DNA of 36,905 nucleotides from Candidatus Sumerlaeota bacterium (GTDB taxonomy: Bacteria; Sumerlaeota; Sumerlaeia; SLMS01), in the NCBI GenBank assembly GCA_007133495.1, contig SLMS01000054.1, forward strand, positions 1 to 36,905, in the 5' to 3' direction. The notes under the pieces are model-generated. The model was not told the origin of the DNA, did not search any database, and saw only the letters and a list, made by a program, of their open reading frames with translations. The number at the start of each line of letters is the position of its first letter. The stretch's first letter is position 1. Shown here in pieces: positions 26,384 to 34,564 of this stretch. The translations under genes and the position numbers were made by a program.

Positions 26384-27829
26384 TCACAACCCCGAAACGA
26401 CCCACGCCGACGGGAGGCCCTCCGTCTCCTCCTCCTGGATTTTCACGATGAAAATGTCCCACAGGCCGTTGAACTGCGTGTCGTGCCCGCCAGCCGTCCA
26501 GCCCGGAGAAAGCGTGTCCCCCGTCACATAGATGTATCCGGCCGGGTCCAGCACGATGCCGCAGCCCTGATCCCTGTTCACTCCGCCCATGTAGGACGAC
26601 CAGAGGTGCCTGCCCGAGTAGGAGAGCTTCGCGACGAACGCGTCCTGCGACCCGTTGAATTCGGTGTCGAAGCCCCCCTCCACCCAGTCCGTGGAATCGG
26701 TTCGCCCGATCAGGAAGACGTTCCCGGCGCCATCGACAGTCACGCCATCCGCCCGGTCACTCCCGTCACCACCCACGTAGGTGGACCAGATATGCTCCCC
26801 TTGGGGGGAGATTTTCACCGCGAAGGAATCCGTGGCACCTCCCAGCTCCGTATTGTAACCGCCGGAGGTCCACCCGTCGGAGGCCGTATCCCCGGTGATA
26901 TACGCGGCACCGATTTCGTCCACGGCCACGTCCAGCGCCCGGTCGTTCCCGCTGCCCCCGAAGTAGGTGGACCAGATGTGATCGCCATCGAATGAGAGCT
27001 TCGCCACGAAGGCGTCCTGCCCCCCTCCGTGCTCGGTGTCGAACCCACCGGAGACCCACCCTTCGGACTCCGTGACACCAGCCACGTACACGTCCCCCGC
27101 CAGGTCCACCGTGATCCCGCGCCCGTCGTCCGAGCCGTTGCCGCCAAGGTAGGTGGACCAGATGTGGCCACCCTCGGGAGAGAGCTTTGCCACGAAGGCG
27201 TCGCTCGGGCCGGAGAACTCAGTATTGAACCCGCCCGAAACCCAGCCGGCGGACCCCGTAACCCCCGTTACGTAAACATTCCCTTCCGCATCCACCTCGA
27301 TTTCGCGGGCGATGTCCGCTCCGCTGCCGCCAAGGTAGGTGGACCACAGATGCTGGCCGTCCCCTGTCAGCTTCGTCACGAAAGCGTCCGTATCGCCGCC
27401 GAATTCCGTGTCAAAACCGCCGGTGACCCAGCCCACAGAGCGGGTTTCCCCCGCCACGTAAACGTTCCCCTCCGTGTCGATCGCCATGCCGTAGGCCAGC
27501 TCGCGCCCGGTGCCGCCGATGTACGTGGACCACAGGTGCTCGCCCGAAGGGGAGAACTTCACGGCGATGGCGTCCCGCGTGCCGTTGTATACGGTATCGT
27601 ACCCGCCGGAAACCCAGCCCGTGGAGTCGCTGCTCCCGGTTGTATAGACGTTTCCCTCCTCGTCGAGTACCACCCCGTAGGCGAAATCGTTCGCCGAGCC
27701 GCCCAGATAGGTGGACCACTCGACCTCGGGCCCGGAAGCCGGCGCCGGCTGTCCGCCACCAAGTACCAACAGGATCGCCGAACAGGCGAGGGTGATGCTG
27801 CCCGGAAGCAGCCGCCAGTTTGCCGTCAT
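26384..27829 (-). CDS. Secreted SBBP-repeat (beta-propeller-like) protein
   Basis: 481 residues from ATG at 27829, preceded by GAGGA about 9 nt upstream. Signal peptide: a basic start, then S-I-T-L-A-C-S-A-I-L-L-V-L-G, with cleavage probably after P-A-P-A-S or nearby. The rest is seven tandem repeats of about 61 residues, each opening W-S-T-Y-L/I/F/V-G-G (the last is W-S-S-Y-M-G-G) and containing G-N-V-Y-x-x-G and G-F-D-T-E-F-N/G-G. This is the seven-bladed beta-propeller repeat (SBBP) family; family members are extracellular, with functions mostly unknown. Seven copies would close one propeller. There is no visible C-terminal anchor or sorting domain. The gene stands between rsmB (163 bp upstream) and the ABC operon. 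Confidence 0.85.
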   Translation of the reverse strand: MTANWRLLPGSITLACSAILLVLGGGQPAPASGPEVEWSTYLGGSANDFAYGVVLDEEGNVYTTGSSDSTGWVSGGYDTVYNGTRDAIAVKFSPSGEHLWSTYIGGTGRELAYGMAIDTEGNVYVAGETRSVGWVTGGFDTEFGGDTDAFVTKLTGDGQHLWSTYLGGSGADIAREIEVDAEGNVYVTGVTGSAGWVSGGFNTEFSGPSDAFVAKLSPEGGHIWSTYLGGNGSDDGRGITVDLAGDVYVAGVTESEGWVSGGFDTEHGGGQDAFVAKLSFDGDHIWSTYFGGSGNDRALDVAVDEIGAAYITGDTASDGWTSGGYNTELGGATDSFAVKISPQGEHIWSTYVGGDGSDRADGVTVDGAGNVFLIGRTDSTDWVEGGFDTEFNGSQDAFVAKLSYSGRHLWSSYMGGVNRDQGCGIVLDPAGYIYVTGDTLSPGWTAGGHDTQFNGLWDIFIVKIQEEETEGLPSAWVVSGL

Positions 27830-27992
27830 TGTATGCCATCCTCGCGCGAAAATTGGAGAGGGGAGAGTCCGCTTCTGCAGGCACGGCACGAACGCCCCCA
27901 TTTTCCCATCCTGCCCGCAAACCCTAGGACCGCCTGCCCACTCCCGCAACCGCTTATTCTGCCCGGAAGCCCGGCTCAGGCGCTTGCAGCCG

Positions 27993-29426
27993 CTATACGC
28001 CTGCCGGTGCCAGCCGCGCCGCGTAAAACCCATCGCACCCGTGCAACGCGGGGTCGGTCTTCAGCTCACCCCGTTCCGTCACCGCGCTGCGAAACCCGGA
28101 CTCCTCCTCCGGCGGGAGAATCCGCCACGAGGGATGCGCCTCCAGGAACTCCTCCACCTGATTTTCGTTCTCCAGACCGAGCAGGCTGCACGTTGCGTAG
28201 AGCAACACCCCACCCGGGGCGAGGCGGGCGCCCCACTTGTCGAGCAGTTCGCGCTGCGTGCGCCGCAGCACCTCCATCCGCGCGACGGAAAGCCGCCATT
28301 TCACCTCCGGGTTTCGCCGCAGCGCCCCCGTCCCGCTGCACGGCACGTCCAGCAGGATCAGGTCGAACCGCTGCGGCAACTCCGCCCGGGCCGGCCGCAG
28401 ACACGTCACGCCGGCCCGTGCCGCGCGGCGGTGCAGCACTTCGAGCCGCGTCTCGTCGGCGTCCAGCGCGTACAGCTCCCCCTCGTTGCGCATCAGCGCC
28501 GCCAGGTGCAGCGTCTTCCCGCCGCCGCCGGCGCAGGCGTCCAGCACCTTCATGCCCGGCCGCACGCCGCTCAGGGCGCTAATTGCCTGGCTGCCGGCGT
28601 CCTGCCACTCGAACCACCCCTCGTTGTTGCGGGGGAGCTGCGCCCGGGAGACGCGCCGGTCCAGCACCAGCGCCTCCCGCAGAAATTCGTGGGCGGAGAA
28701 CTCAATCCCGGCGGCCCGGAGCGCCTCGCACGCCTCCTCCACGTTTGTCTTCAGTGTATTGACGCGCAGCGTCGCGGGCCCCTGCTCGGCGAGCGCTCGC
28801 GCCGTGGCTTCGGCCTGTTCCGGGGTCCGGCCCTCGGTCAGCATCGCCCACAGCCACGGCGGCCAGGAATGCGCCCGGTCGGCCTCGGTGACCCTTTTCG
28901 GGCGCTGGTAGGCGGCGGCCACCTCGGCGGCCCGCTCCACGATGCGCACCAGGCTGTCCCGCTGCACCGGCCGGAACGCGGGGTTGCGCGGCCACGTGCG
29001 TATCAGCTCGTCCGCCGCCTCCACGGCGGGCATGAGGCCGCGCTCGATGGCGCTCAGCCCAAGCCGCGCCGTGTCCACCGCCCGGTCCTCGGGGTACTGC
29101 CGCGGTGATTTGCGCTCCACCTCCGCGGGACCTCCGGCGGGCCATTCCCAGCAGACCGCCATCTCCGGTGCGGTGACGGGAAACCCGGCCGTGATGCGGT
29201 TCTGGGCCAGCACCGTTCCGCTGAAGGCAGACAGGATCGCCTCGTCCTGTCGGCGCAGATGCCGCAAGGTGTGGTAATAGACGTCGGCGAGGAACCGCTT
29301 GTCTGTGGCGCCCAGGAACTTGCGGCGGGCAACGTACCCCGCAAACGCCCGGTCCGCCGCCTGGTTGCCGTGCCGGAACTGGAAGAGCAGCTCGGCGCCG
29401 AGCTGCAAGAGTGCCTTGGCGTTCAC
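27993..29426 (-). CDS. rsmB: 16S rRNA (cytosine-967-C5)-methyltransferase RsmB-like
   Basis: 477 residues from GTG at 29426, with GAGG about 10 nt upstream; the frame is open farther but overlaps the preceding gene. Residues ~1-160 form a NusB-like helical RNA-binding domain, which separates RsmB from RsmF. The SAM-dependent core follows: D-A-C-A-G-G-G-G-K-T (SAM loop), D-V-P-C-S-G-T-G (catalytic Cys of motif IV) and Y-A-T-C-S-L-L (catalytic Cys of motif VI), then E-N-E-N-Q-V. The enzyme methylates C5 of C967 in 16S rRNA. It starts 8 nt after the flippase-like gene, so it belongs to the uppS-cdsA transcript. Confidence 0.92.
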   Translation of the reverse strand: MNAKALLQLGAELLFQFRHGNQAADRAFAGYVARRKFLGATDKRFLADVYYHTLRHLRRQDEAILSAFSGTVLAQNRITAGFPVTAPEMAVCWEWPAGGPAEVERKSPRQYPEDRAVDTARLGLSAIERGLMPAVEAADELIRTWPRNPAFRPVQRDSLVRIVERAAEVAAAYQRPKRVTEADRAHSWPPWLWAMLTEGRTPEQAEATARALAEQGPATLRVNTLKTNVEEACEALRAAGIEFSAHEFLREALVLDRRVSRAQLPRNNEGWFEWQDAGSQAISALSGVRPGMKVLDACAGGGGKTLHLAALMRNEGELYALDADETRLEVLHRRAARAGVTCLRPARAELPQRFDLILLDVPCSGTGALRRNPEVKWRLSVARMEVLRRTQRELLDKWGARLAPGGVLLYATCSLLGLENENQVEEFLEAHPSWRILPPEEESGFRSAVTERGELKTDPALHGCDGFYAARLAPAGV

Positions 29427-29434
29427 TGCCGGCC

Positions 29435-30529
29435 TCAGGCCTCCCGCGGTTTGTCGGCGTGCACCGAGTCCCCGGACCCGGCATCCGTGATTACTGGTGC
29501 CTCTTCCGCCAAATGCTCCGCTTCCTTGGCGGAAACGTGCAGTTTCCCGGCGTAGAAGAGCCCGATCAACGTCGTCGGCCCCCATTGCAGGAAGTGCACG
29601 AGCATCGTGAACGCCAGCGCGGGGCCCTCCGGCACGCCGACCATCATCAGAGCCACCATCCCGCCCAGCTCAAACGGGCCCCAGTACCCTGGTGAGGAGG
29701 GAATCGAAATCGCCACGCAGGTCACCACCATGAACCCGACCGCCTGCGCGAACGTGATCTCGAACCCGGGGAAGCCCCAGCTCATCACCTGGTAGGAAAG
29801 CGCGATCGTTCCCCAAATCACCAAGGTGTGAATCGCCACCATCGTCACCAGGAAGGGACTCTTGATGGTGCTCAGGCCGGTGGTGAACGAATGGACGAAG
29901 CTTTCGAGCTTCTCCTTGATGAAGGCGGGAATCAGCGGCAGCCAGTGAAGCACCGACAGATAGAAGCGCTTGACCGGCGGGATCAGGAACGTCAGCAGCC
30001 CACCCGTCAGGACGAGCGCCATCAGGGACATGCTCCAGGACAGCTCCTCGAGCCTTCCCGCGTCCAGACGGAAGCCCCAGAGTTCCTGCTCGATGTTCGG
30101 GTCGATGCGGAAATACAGCGGCATCAGAATGAACAGTGCCAGCAGGCAGAGCATATCCACCAGCCGTTCGAGCAGCACGCTGGAGAACCCGGCGCCGTAG
30201 GGGACGTCGTCCTGCTTCATCAAGGCCAGCGGCCGGGCGAACTCTCCTGCCCGCGCCGGAAAGATGTTGTTGAACCCAAAGCCGATCATCAACGGCCCGA
30301 ACAGCCGGCTCGATGGTACCCACTTCGCCGGTCCGAGCAGTATCCGCCACCGGATTGAGCGGTAGTAGAAGTTCCCGATCGTGATCAGCAGGAAGGGGAT
30401 CGCCCAGAGCCAGTTGGTCTTCTCGAACGCGCCGACCAGCTCCCCGACATCCACGTTCCGGAAGGCCAGCCACAGGAAGAACACGCTGATGACGAGGCCG
30501 ATGGCAAGTTGGACGCTTTTTTTCTTCAT
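29435..30529 (-). CDS. Flippase-like membrane protein (LPG synthase TM-domain/UPF0104 family)
   Basis: 364 residues from ATG at 30529 (M-K-K-K-S-V-Q). About eight membrane helices. The conserved family core is visible: R-S-I-R-W-R-I-L-L-G, then F-N-N-I-F-P-A-R-A-G-E-F-A-R-P and L-L-E-R-L-V-D-M, with P-S-S-P-G-Y-W-G-P-F-E in the C-terminal half. Members include AglD, YbhN and the membrane part of lysylphosphatidylglycerol synthase (MprF), which move or modify lipids. No C-terminal aminoacyl-transfer domain is present, so this is the short form. Co-transcribed with cdsA and uppS (19 nt after cdsA), which suggests a role with phospholipid or polyprenyl carriers. Confidence 0.85.
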   Translation of the reverse strand: MKKKSVQLAIGLVISVFFLWLAFRNVDVGELVGAFEKTNWLWAIPFLLITIGNFYYRSIRWRILLGPAKWVPSSRLFGPLMIGFGFNNIFPARAGEFARPLALMKQDDVPYGAGFSSVLLERLVDMLCLLALFILMPLYFRIDPNIEQELWGFRLDAGRLEELSWSMSLMALVLTGGLLTFLIPPVKRFYLSVLHWLPLIPAFIKEKLESFVHSFTTGLSTIKSPFLVTMVAIHTLVIWGTIALSYQVMSWGFPGFEITFAQAVGFMVVTCVAISIPSSPGYWGPFELGGMVALMMVGVPEGPALAFTMLVHFLQWGPTTLIGLFYAGKLHVSAKEAEHLAEEAPVITDAGSGDSVHADKPREA

Positions 30530-30548
30530 TCGGTGGTATCCAGAGGTA

Positions 30549-31373
30549 TCACCCCCCGCCCAGGACCTGCGGGTGGAAGATGTGAAGATAAACAAAAAGG
30601 GGGATCGCGGCGAAAAGTACCGCGTCCATCAGGTCAAGGAAACCTCCGTGCCCGGTCAACGACGAACCGCTGTCCTTCACCCCGACGTCCCGCTTGAGCA
30701 ACGATTCAGCCAAGTCGCCGAGCTGCCCCAGCGCGGAGAAGAAAATCGCGAAAAGGCCGAGGTGCAGATTGCTCACGTCCGCAAAAGCGTTCGGAAACGC
30801 AATCCTCACGAACAGCACGACCAGCAGCGCCCCGAGCAGCCCTCCAGCCGCGCCTTCCCACGTCTTCCCGGGGCTGATCCGCGGCGCCATCTTGATGCTC
30901 CCGAAGCGGCTCCCGACGATGAGGGCGGCCGAATCCGTCGTCCAGATGATCCCCAGCATCAGAAGCAGCCAGGCCTCCGATTCCGGAGTCGCCAGAAACA
31001 TCACCACGACCGCCGCCAGCGGAAGCCCGACGTAGGCCATGGTGAAGCAGGTGGCGGAAATGTCCGCCCAGGCGCCCTCCACCTTCTTCGGCATCCGGAA
31101 GAGCCACGCGGCACATATCGCCAACCCGAAGACAAGGCCGGAGAAGCGCATGTCCCAAAGGAGCGCCTCCAGCAGCAGCGCCAGCACCCCCCAGGATGCC
31201 ACGCGGCGGTAAACCCTGATGCCGCGCGGGCGGAGCAGCGTGCAAAGCTCCCAAGTGCAGCCGACGGCGATGATCCCCGTCAGCACCACCAGCACCCACG
31301 CGAGTTGTGGAAACACGAATCCGCTGAAGACGACGGCCAGCAGGAGCGCCGCCGTCATCACCCGGCGAATCAT
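30549..31373 (-). CDS. cdsA: Phosphatidate cytidylyltransferase
   Basis: 274 residues, ATG overlapping the uppS stop (ATGA). Makes CDP-diacylglycerol from CTP and phosphatidic acid in the inner membrane, the entry to all phospholipids. About eight hydrophobic helices; W-T-T-D-S-A-A-L-I-V-G-S-R-F-G, P-R-I-S-P-G-K-T-W-E-G and the C-terminal signature S-L-L-K-R-D-V-G-V-K-D-S-G-S-S-L-T-G-H-G-G. In the usual signature G-H-G-G is followed by x-x-D-R-x-D; here it reads F-L-D-L-M-D, with Leu in place of the conserved Arg. Both Asp residues that bind metal are kept. Order uppS-cdsA is the common one, but dxr and rseP do not follow. Confidence 0.93.
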   Translation of the reverse strand: MIRRVMTAALLLAVVFSGFVFPQLAWVLVVLTGIIAVGCTWELCTLLRPRGIRVYRRVASWGVLALLLEALLWDMRFSGLVFGLAICAAWLFRMPKKVEGAWADISATCFTMAYVGLPLAAVVVMFLATPESEAWLLLMLGIIWTTDSAALIVGSRFGSIKMAPRISPGKTWEGAAGGLLGALLVVLFVRIAFPNAFADVSNLHLGLFAIFFSALGQLGDLAESLLKRDVGVKDSGSSLTGHGGFLDLMDAVLFAAIPLFVYLHIFHPQVLGGG

Positions 31374-32170
31374 TCGGGACCGACCCCGCCGAAACGGCGG
31401 TCGCGCCGCTGGTAATCAAGCAGGGCGCGGAAGAAGTCCGGCCGGCGGAAGTCCGGCCACAGCACGTCCATCACCACGAATTCGGAATAGGCGATCTGCC
31501 AGAGCAGGAAGTTCGACACCCGCATTTCCCCGGAAGTGCGGACAAGGAGGTCCGGGTCTCCCAGTTCGGGATGATCGAGCATCTGGCCGAAGACCTCCGG
31601 CGTCAGCTCCTCGGGCGACAGTTCCCCCGAGCGTGCCATCTCCATGGCGCGGCGCACGGCGCGGGCGATTTCCGCACGGGCGCCGTAGCTCAGCGCCAGG
31701 TTCAGCACGAGCCCTCCGTTGCCGGCGGTCTTCTCCATCGTCGAGTCGAGGATGCGGCGGGTCTTCTCGCGCAGGTCGCCGAGGTTGCCGCTGGCCACCA
31801 GCCGCACGTCGTTTTCCATCAGCTCGGGGACCTCCTTGACGAGGTATTCGTCGAGCAGGTCCATCAGGGCGTTCACTTCACGGGCGGGGCGCGACCAGTT
31901 CTCCTTGCTGAAGGCGTAGAGCGTCAGCCCCGAGAGCCGCAGTTCCGCCGCGGTGCGGGTGGCCGCGCGGACCGCCTCGGTCCCCGCGCGGTGCCCGAAA
32001 ATGCGCGCCGCGTAGCCACGGCGCTTCGCCCACCGCCCGTTGCCGTCCATGATGATGGCGACGTGACGGGGGAGCCGGCCAAGGTCCAGCGCCGCGAACA
32101 ACTCCGCCTCCTCCGCCGTCGCTGGCTGGCGGAGCACCGGCTCGAGCCGCCTTTGGTTTCCAACACTCAT
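31370..32170 (-). CDS. uppS: Undecaprenyl diphosphate synthase (cis-prenyltransferase)
   Basis: 266 residues from the ATG at 32170; a further in-frame ATG at 32194 is possible and neither has a strong ribosome-binding site. Adds eight isoprene units to farnesyl diphosphate to make C55-PP, the carrier for peptidoglycan and surface glycans. Motifs: H-V-A-I-I-M-D-G-N-G-R-W-A (catalytic Asp), F-S-K-E-N-W-S-R-P, and D-L-L-V-R-T-S-G-E-M-R-V-S-N-F-L-L-W-Q. Family members usually have S-T-E-N-W; Lys in place of Thr is a small change. First gene of a run uppS-cdsA-flippase-rsmB, so the carrier, phospholipid and ribosome-modification genes share a transcript. Confidence 0.95.
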   Translation of the reverse strand: MSVGNQRRLEPVLRQPATAEEAELFAALDLGRLPRHVAIIMDGNGRWAKRRGYAARIFGHRAGTEAVRAATRTAAELRLSGLTLYAFSKENWSRPAREVNALMDLLDEYLVKEVPELMENDVRLVASGNLGDLREKTRRILDSTMEKTAGNGGLVLNLALSYGARAEIARAVRRAMEMARSGELSPEELTPEVFGQMLDHPELGDPDLLVRTSGEMRVSNFLLWQIAYSEFVVMDVLWPDFRRPDFFRALLDYQRRDRRFGGVGPE

Positions 32171-32384
32171 CGAAGAATCATCCACGTCCGGCATGGTGCG
32201 TTTCGGACCGGCCGCCTGCCGGCTCCCCAGAAAGGAACCCGGCCGCGGCACGGCACACAAGACCGAACCGCCCGCCACCCCACCGGCGCAACCGGGGAGT
32301 CGGGGGGTGGTCAATGCGGGCGTAGCCTGGAATTGTTATCCAATTGGCAGAGTCGAAGGCGTTCGCCGGAATGGCGTCGCTCAT

Positions 32385-32508
32385 GGAGTGCGAAGGCTTG
32401 CCTTCGCCATCGGGGCGGGAGCTTGCTGCCGCCCCAAGCGTATTGGCCAGCCAGAGCGGGCGCGGGCAAGCCCGCTGCGCGAAGGCGGCGGCAAGCCGCG
32501 CGCACTCC
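32385..32508. repeat. Branched palindromic element (outer stem with two inner hairpins)
   Basis: Outer arms: GGAGTGC (32385-32391) with GCACTCC (32502-32508), continued by GGCTTGCC (32395-32402) with GGCAAGCC (32490-32497). Inside are two further hairpins: GGGGCGG-G-AGC-TT-GCT-G-CCGCCCC (32412-32435), with one G-G mismatch, and AGCGGGC/GCCCGCT (32455-32461 with 32470-32476). The whole can fold as a three-way structure. It lies in a 427-bp spacer (32171-32597) between uppS and the GT39-like gene that has no supported gene. This resembles REP-type palindromic repeats; no REP-associated transposase is in the window. Confidence 0.7.
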
Positions 32509-32597
32509 AAGGGTACGCGGCACTCCCGGCGGCAAGGGCCGGTAACAACGCTGAGGTGTGCCCGGTCAATGCCGCGGGGCGGGTGTCCAGCAGGCGG

Positions 32598-34208
32598 TCA
32601 GCCCTCCGGCCGGACCGCCGTCCGCCAGACTTCCAATCCGTTGTGTGTGGCGGTCTGCTCGGCTTCTGCCACCGTCAGTCCCTTTTCGGAAAGCACTTCC
32701 AAGGCCTGGTCCCACCGGGCCAGCCGGCGCGAGTTACCGGCCAGCACAACCCACAGCGCGCCCCCCTCGGCCGGGCGGAAACGGTCCGGCGGGTCCCAGG
32801 GTGCCCGCATCAAGTGCGCTTCCTTTCCCTCCATGAACAGCCAGTAGCGCAAGGTCCCGTTGATGGGTGAGTCCGCCAGGATGAGGTCCCCCTCCTGCAC
32901 GTGCGCCAGAAGCGTCTCCGCGGCGGGCCGGCCCTGCGGCGTCTGTCCGCCGGATTCCGTCTCGTGCACCTTCCCGGCATTCGACACGCCGAGCACACCG
33001 AACGCCACCGCCAGGACCAGACCCGTCCCCGGCGCCGGAAGCCCCCGCGCCGCGAACGCCTTCAGCCGGCCAGCCACCCAGTCCCCCAGCACCGTCAACG
33101 GAACAACCAGCGCCAGGCCGAGAAACGGCAGGAAGTACATCCACGTCCGCCCCGGCGCGATGCCCCGCTGAATCAGCGTCAGCACCGCCGCGCCCACCAG
33201 CAGAAACGGCAGCACCGGCGGGACCGAAAACCTCCCGCGCACCGGCCACACCATCCCCACCACCATCAGTGGCCCCAGCAGCCACCACGCCGCCAGGGGG
33301 CCCAGCCCGTAGCCAACGTACTCCCAGAAATTTATCAGCGGATAGCGAATGGAACGGACGAGCTGCTCCAGCGGAAGCGGCTGCGTGAACGGGTTGGCGG
33401 AAATCGCGGATATTCCGTTCCGGTAAATCACCGGTCCGTATAGCAACAGCGCCAGCAGCACCGCTCCGGCGCCCGCTCCCGCAAGCCAACCAAGCCGCGC
33501 CAGAAACTCCCGCCGCCAACTGATTACCAACCAGCAGAACGCCCAGAGCCAGAGCCCAACGGCCGCGAAGGCCGTCGTCGGAATCGTATAGAGCCCGAGC
33601 GCCACCACCACGGCGAGCAGGACCGCCAGCACCAGCCGCCTCCGCCCGCCTGCGCCCTCCTCCCCCAGCAAATGTACCATCAGCCCCAGCGCCACCACGA
33701 CCAGCAGTACCTGGATGCTGTAACCCCGCGCCGCAGTGGAAAAGTAAACCATCGAGGGCGAGAACGCGCAGAACGCCGTGGCCGCCACCGCTGCCGAAGC
33801 AGGGGCAAACAGCCGGAAAACCCACCACACCGCCGGCAAGGTCAGCACACCCGCAATGAACGCCGGAACGCGGATCACTGCGGCGTCCCAACCCCCGAAA
33901 AGCCCCATCATCCGCGCCAGGATCGTATGCAGGATGTGGTTGTTCGGGGACTGATAACCCGTCAGCGTCTCGTACCACGAATGGCCGGCGAACTCGGTTA
34001 CCGTGGCCGCCTCGTCCCCCGATATTGGCCGGCCGAGGAACGCCAGCCGCACCGCAAGCCCGGCGGCCACGACCGCCGCAACGGCGATCAGCTCCCAATG
34101 CCCCACCCCGAGCCGCTCGGCCAGTCCCGGACGGGCGGCCGGAGCCTGCCGCGAGGATTCCTCCCTCGCCTTTCCGCTTTTCTTCCGGCTCCGTTTGCCC
34201 TTACCCAT
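32598..34208 (-). CDS. Membrane glycosyltransferase, GT39/ArnT-like (PMT_2 type)
   Basis: 536 residues from ATG at 34208, with AAGGG about 9 nt upstream. A basic cytoplasmic N-terminus (G-K-G-K-R-S-R-K-K), then about 10-12 membrane helices and a C-terminal soluble part from residue ~420. The first extracytoplasmic loop has P-I-S-G-D-E-A-A-T-V-T-E, the D-E pair typical of GT-C enzymes of the dolichyl-phosphate mannosyltransferase/ArnT group; F-S-P-S-M-V-Y-F-S-T-A-A-R-G-Y also matches the family. Such enzymes transfer a sugar from a polyprenyl-phosphate donor to lipid or protein outside the cytoplasm. Donor and acceptor are unknown. The neighbouring uppS makes the relevant carrier. Confidence 0.85.
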   Translation of the reverse strand: MGKGKRSRKKSGKAREESSRQAPAARPGLAERLGVGHWELIAVAAVVAAGLAVRLAFLGRPISGDEAATVTEFAGHSWYETLTGYQSPNNHILHTILARMMGLFGGWDAAVIRVPAFIAGVLTLPAVWWVFRLFAPASAAVAATAFCAFSPSMVYFSTAARGYSIQVLLVVVALGLMVHLLGEEGAGGRRRLVLAVLLAVVVALGLYTIPTTAFAAVGLWLWAFCWLVISWRREFLARLGWLAGAGAGAVLLALLLYGPVIYRNGISAISANPFTQPLPLEQLVRSIRYPLINFWEYVGYGLGPLAAWWLLGPLMVVGMVWPVRGRFSVPPVLPFLLVGAAVLTLIQRGIAPGRTWMYFLPFLGLALVVPLTVLGDWVAGRLKAFAARGLPAPGTGLVLAVAFGVLGVSNAGKVHETESGGQTPQGRPAAETLLAHVQEGDLILADSPINGTLRYWLFMEGKEAHLMRAPWDPPDRFRPAEGGALWVVLAGNSRRLARWDQALEVLSEKGLTVAEAEQTATHNGLEVWRTAVRPEG

Positions 34209-34343
34209 CACGCCCTTCCCGGTACACCCTGCTTTTGTTGCACCGAACCAGCGAGAGCCCCGTCCGCGGGTCAAAGCCTAAGTGCCACACGCCCCGGCGG
34301 CCATGCAGGATATCCCCGTTCTCGTGTTCAATCTCGTGGCCTG

Positions 34344-34403
34344 CTCCGGCCGGAGGGGATCATCCGCCGATTACGCCGATTCACGCCGATGGGGGCTGCT
34401 GCC
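34344..34403. repeat. Second copy of the CGCCGATT intergenic repeat
   Basis: Identical at 53 of 60 positions to 1637-1696, including the core ATCCGCCGATT...CGCCGATGGGGG. The right arm of the first copy (GAATCTGCG units) is missing here. It lies in the 356-bp spacer 34209-34564, which holds no supported gene. Confidence 0.75.
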
Positions 34404-34535
34404 CGGTCCCGCGGGTCGAGTGAAACAGCATACGTGAGGGCCTGCCGATGACTCCAGAGCCGGTGCCACCGAACCGAAGAAGGTAAACAGTCGAGAAGGG
34501 AAACCAAGAGTGTTACCCATGTCCTGACCCAACAC

Positions 34536-34563
34536 AAAACTCGTAATTCGTAATTCCCAATTC
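34536..34563. repeat. Tandem heptamer array (about four units)
   Basis: AAAACTC, GTAATTC, GTAATTC and CCAATTC stand head to tail at 34536-34563; the middle two are identical. On the minus strand the unit reads GAATTAC. The array ends one base before the stop codon of the gene at 34565-35272. The sequence is far more A+T-rich than its surroundings. Confidence 0.65.
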
Positions 34564-34564
34564 A

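Noticed and set aside
26384-27829. Regular repeats of about 183 bp that might suggest a CRISPR or satellite array
   Set aside because: They are the coding repeats of the SBBP protein, in one frame with a signal peptide; spacing and divergence do not fit CRISPR.
32193-32870. Long plus-strand open frames over the uppS upstream spacer
   Set aside because: They are antisense to the GT39-like gene and run through the branched palindrome; no start signal and low-complexity translation.
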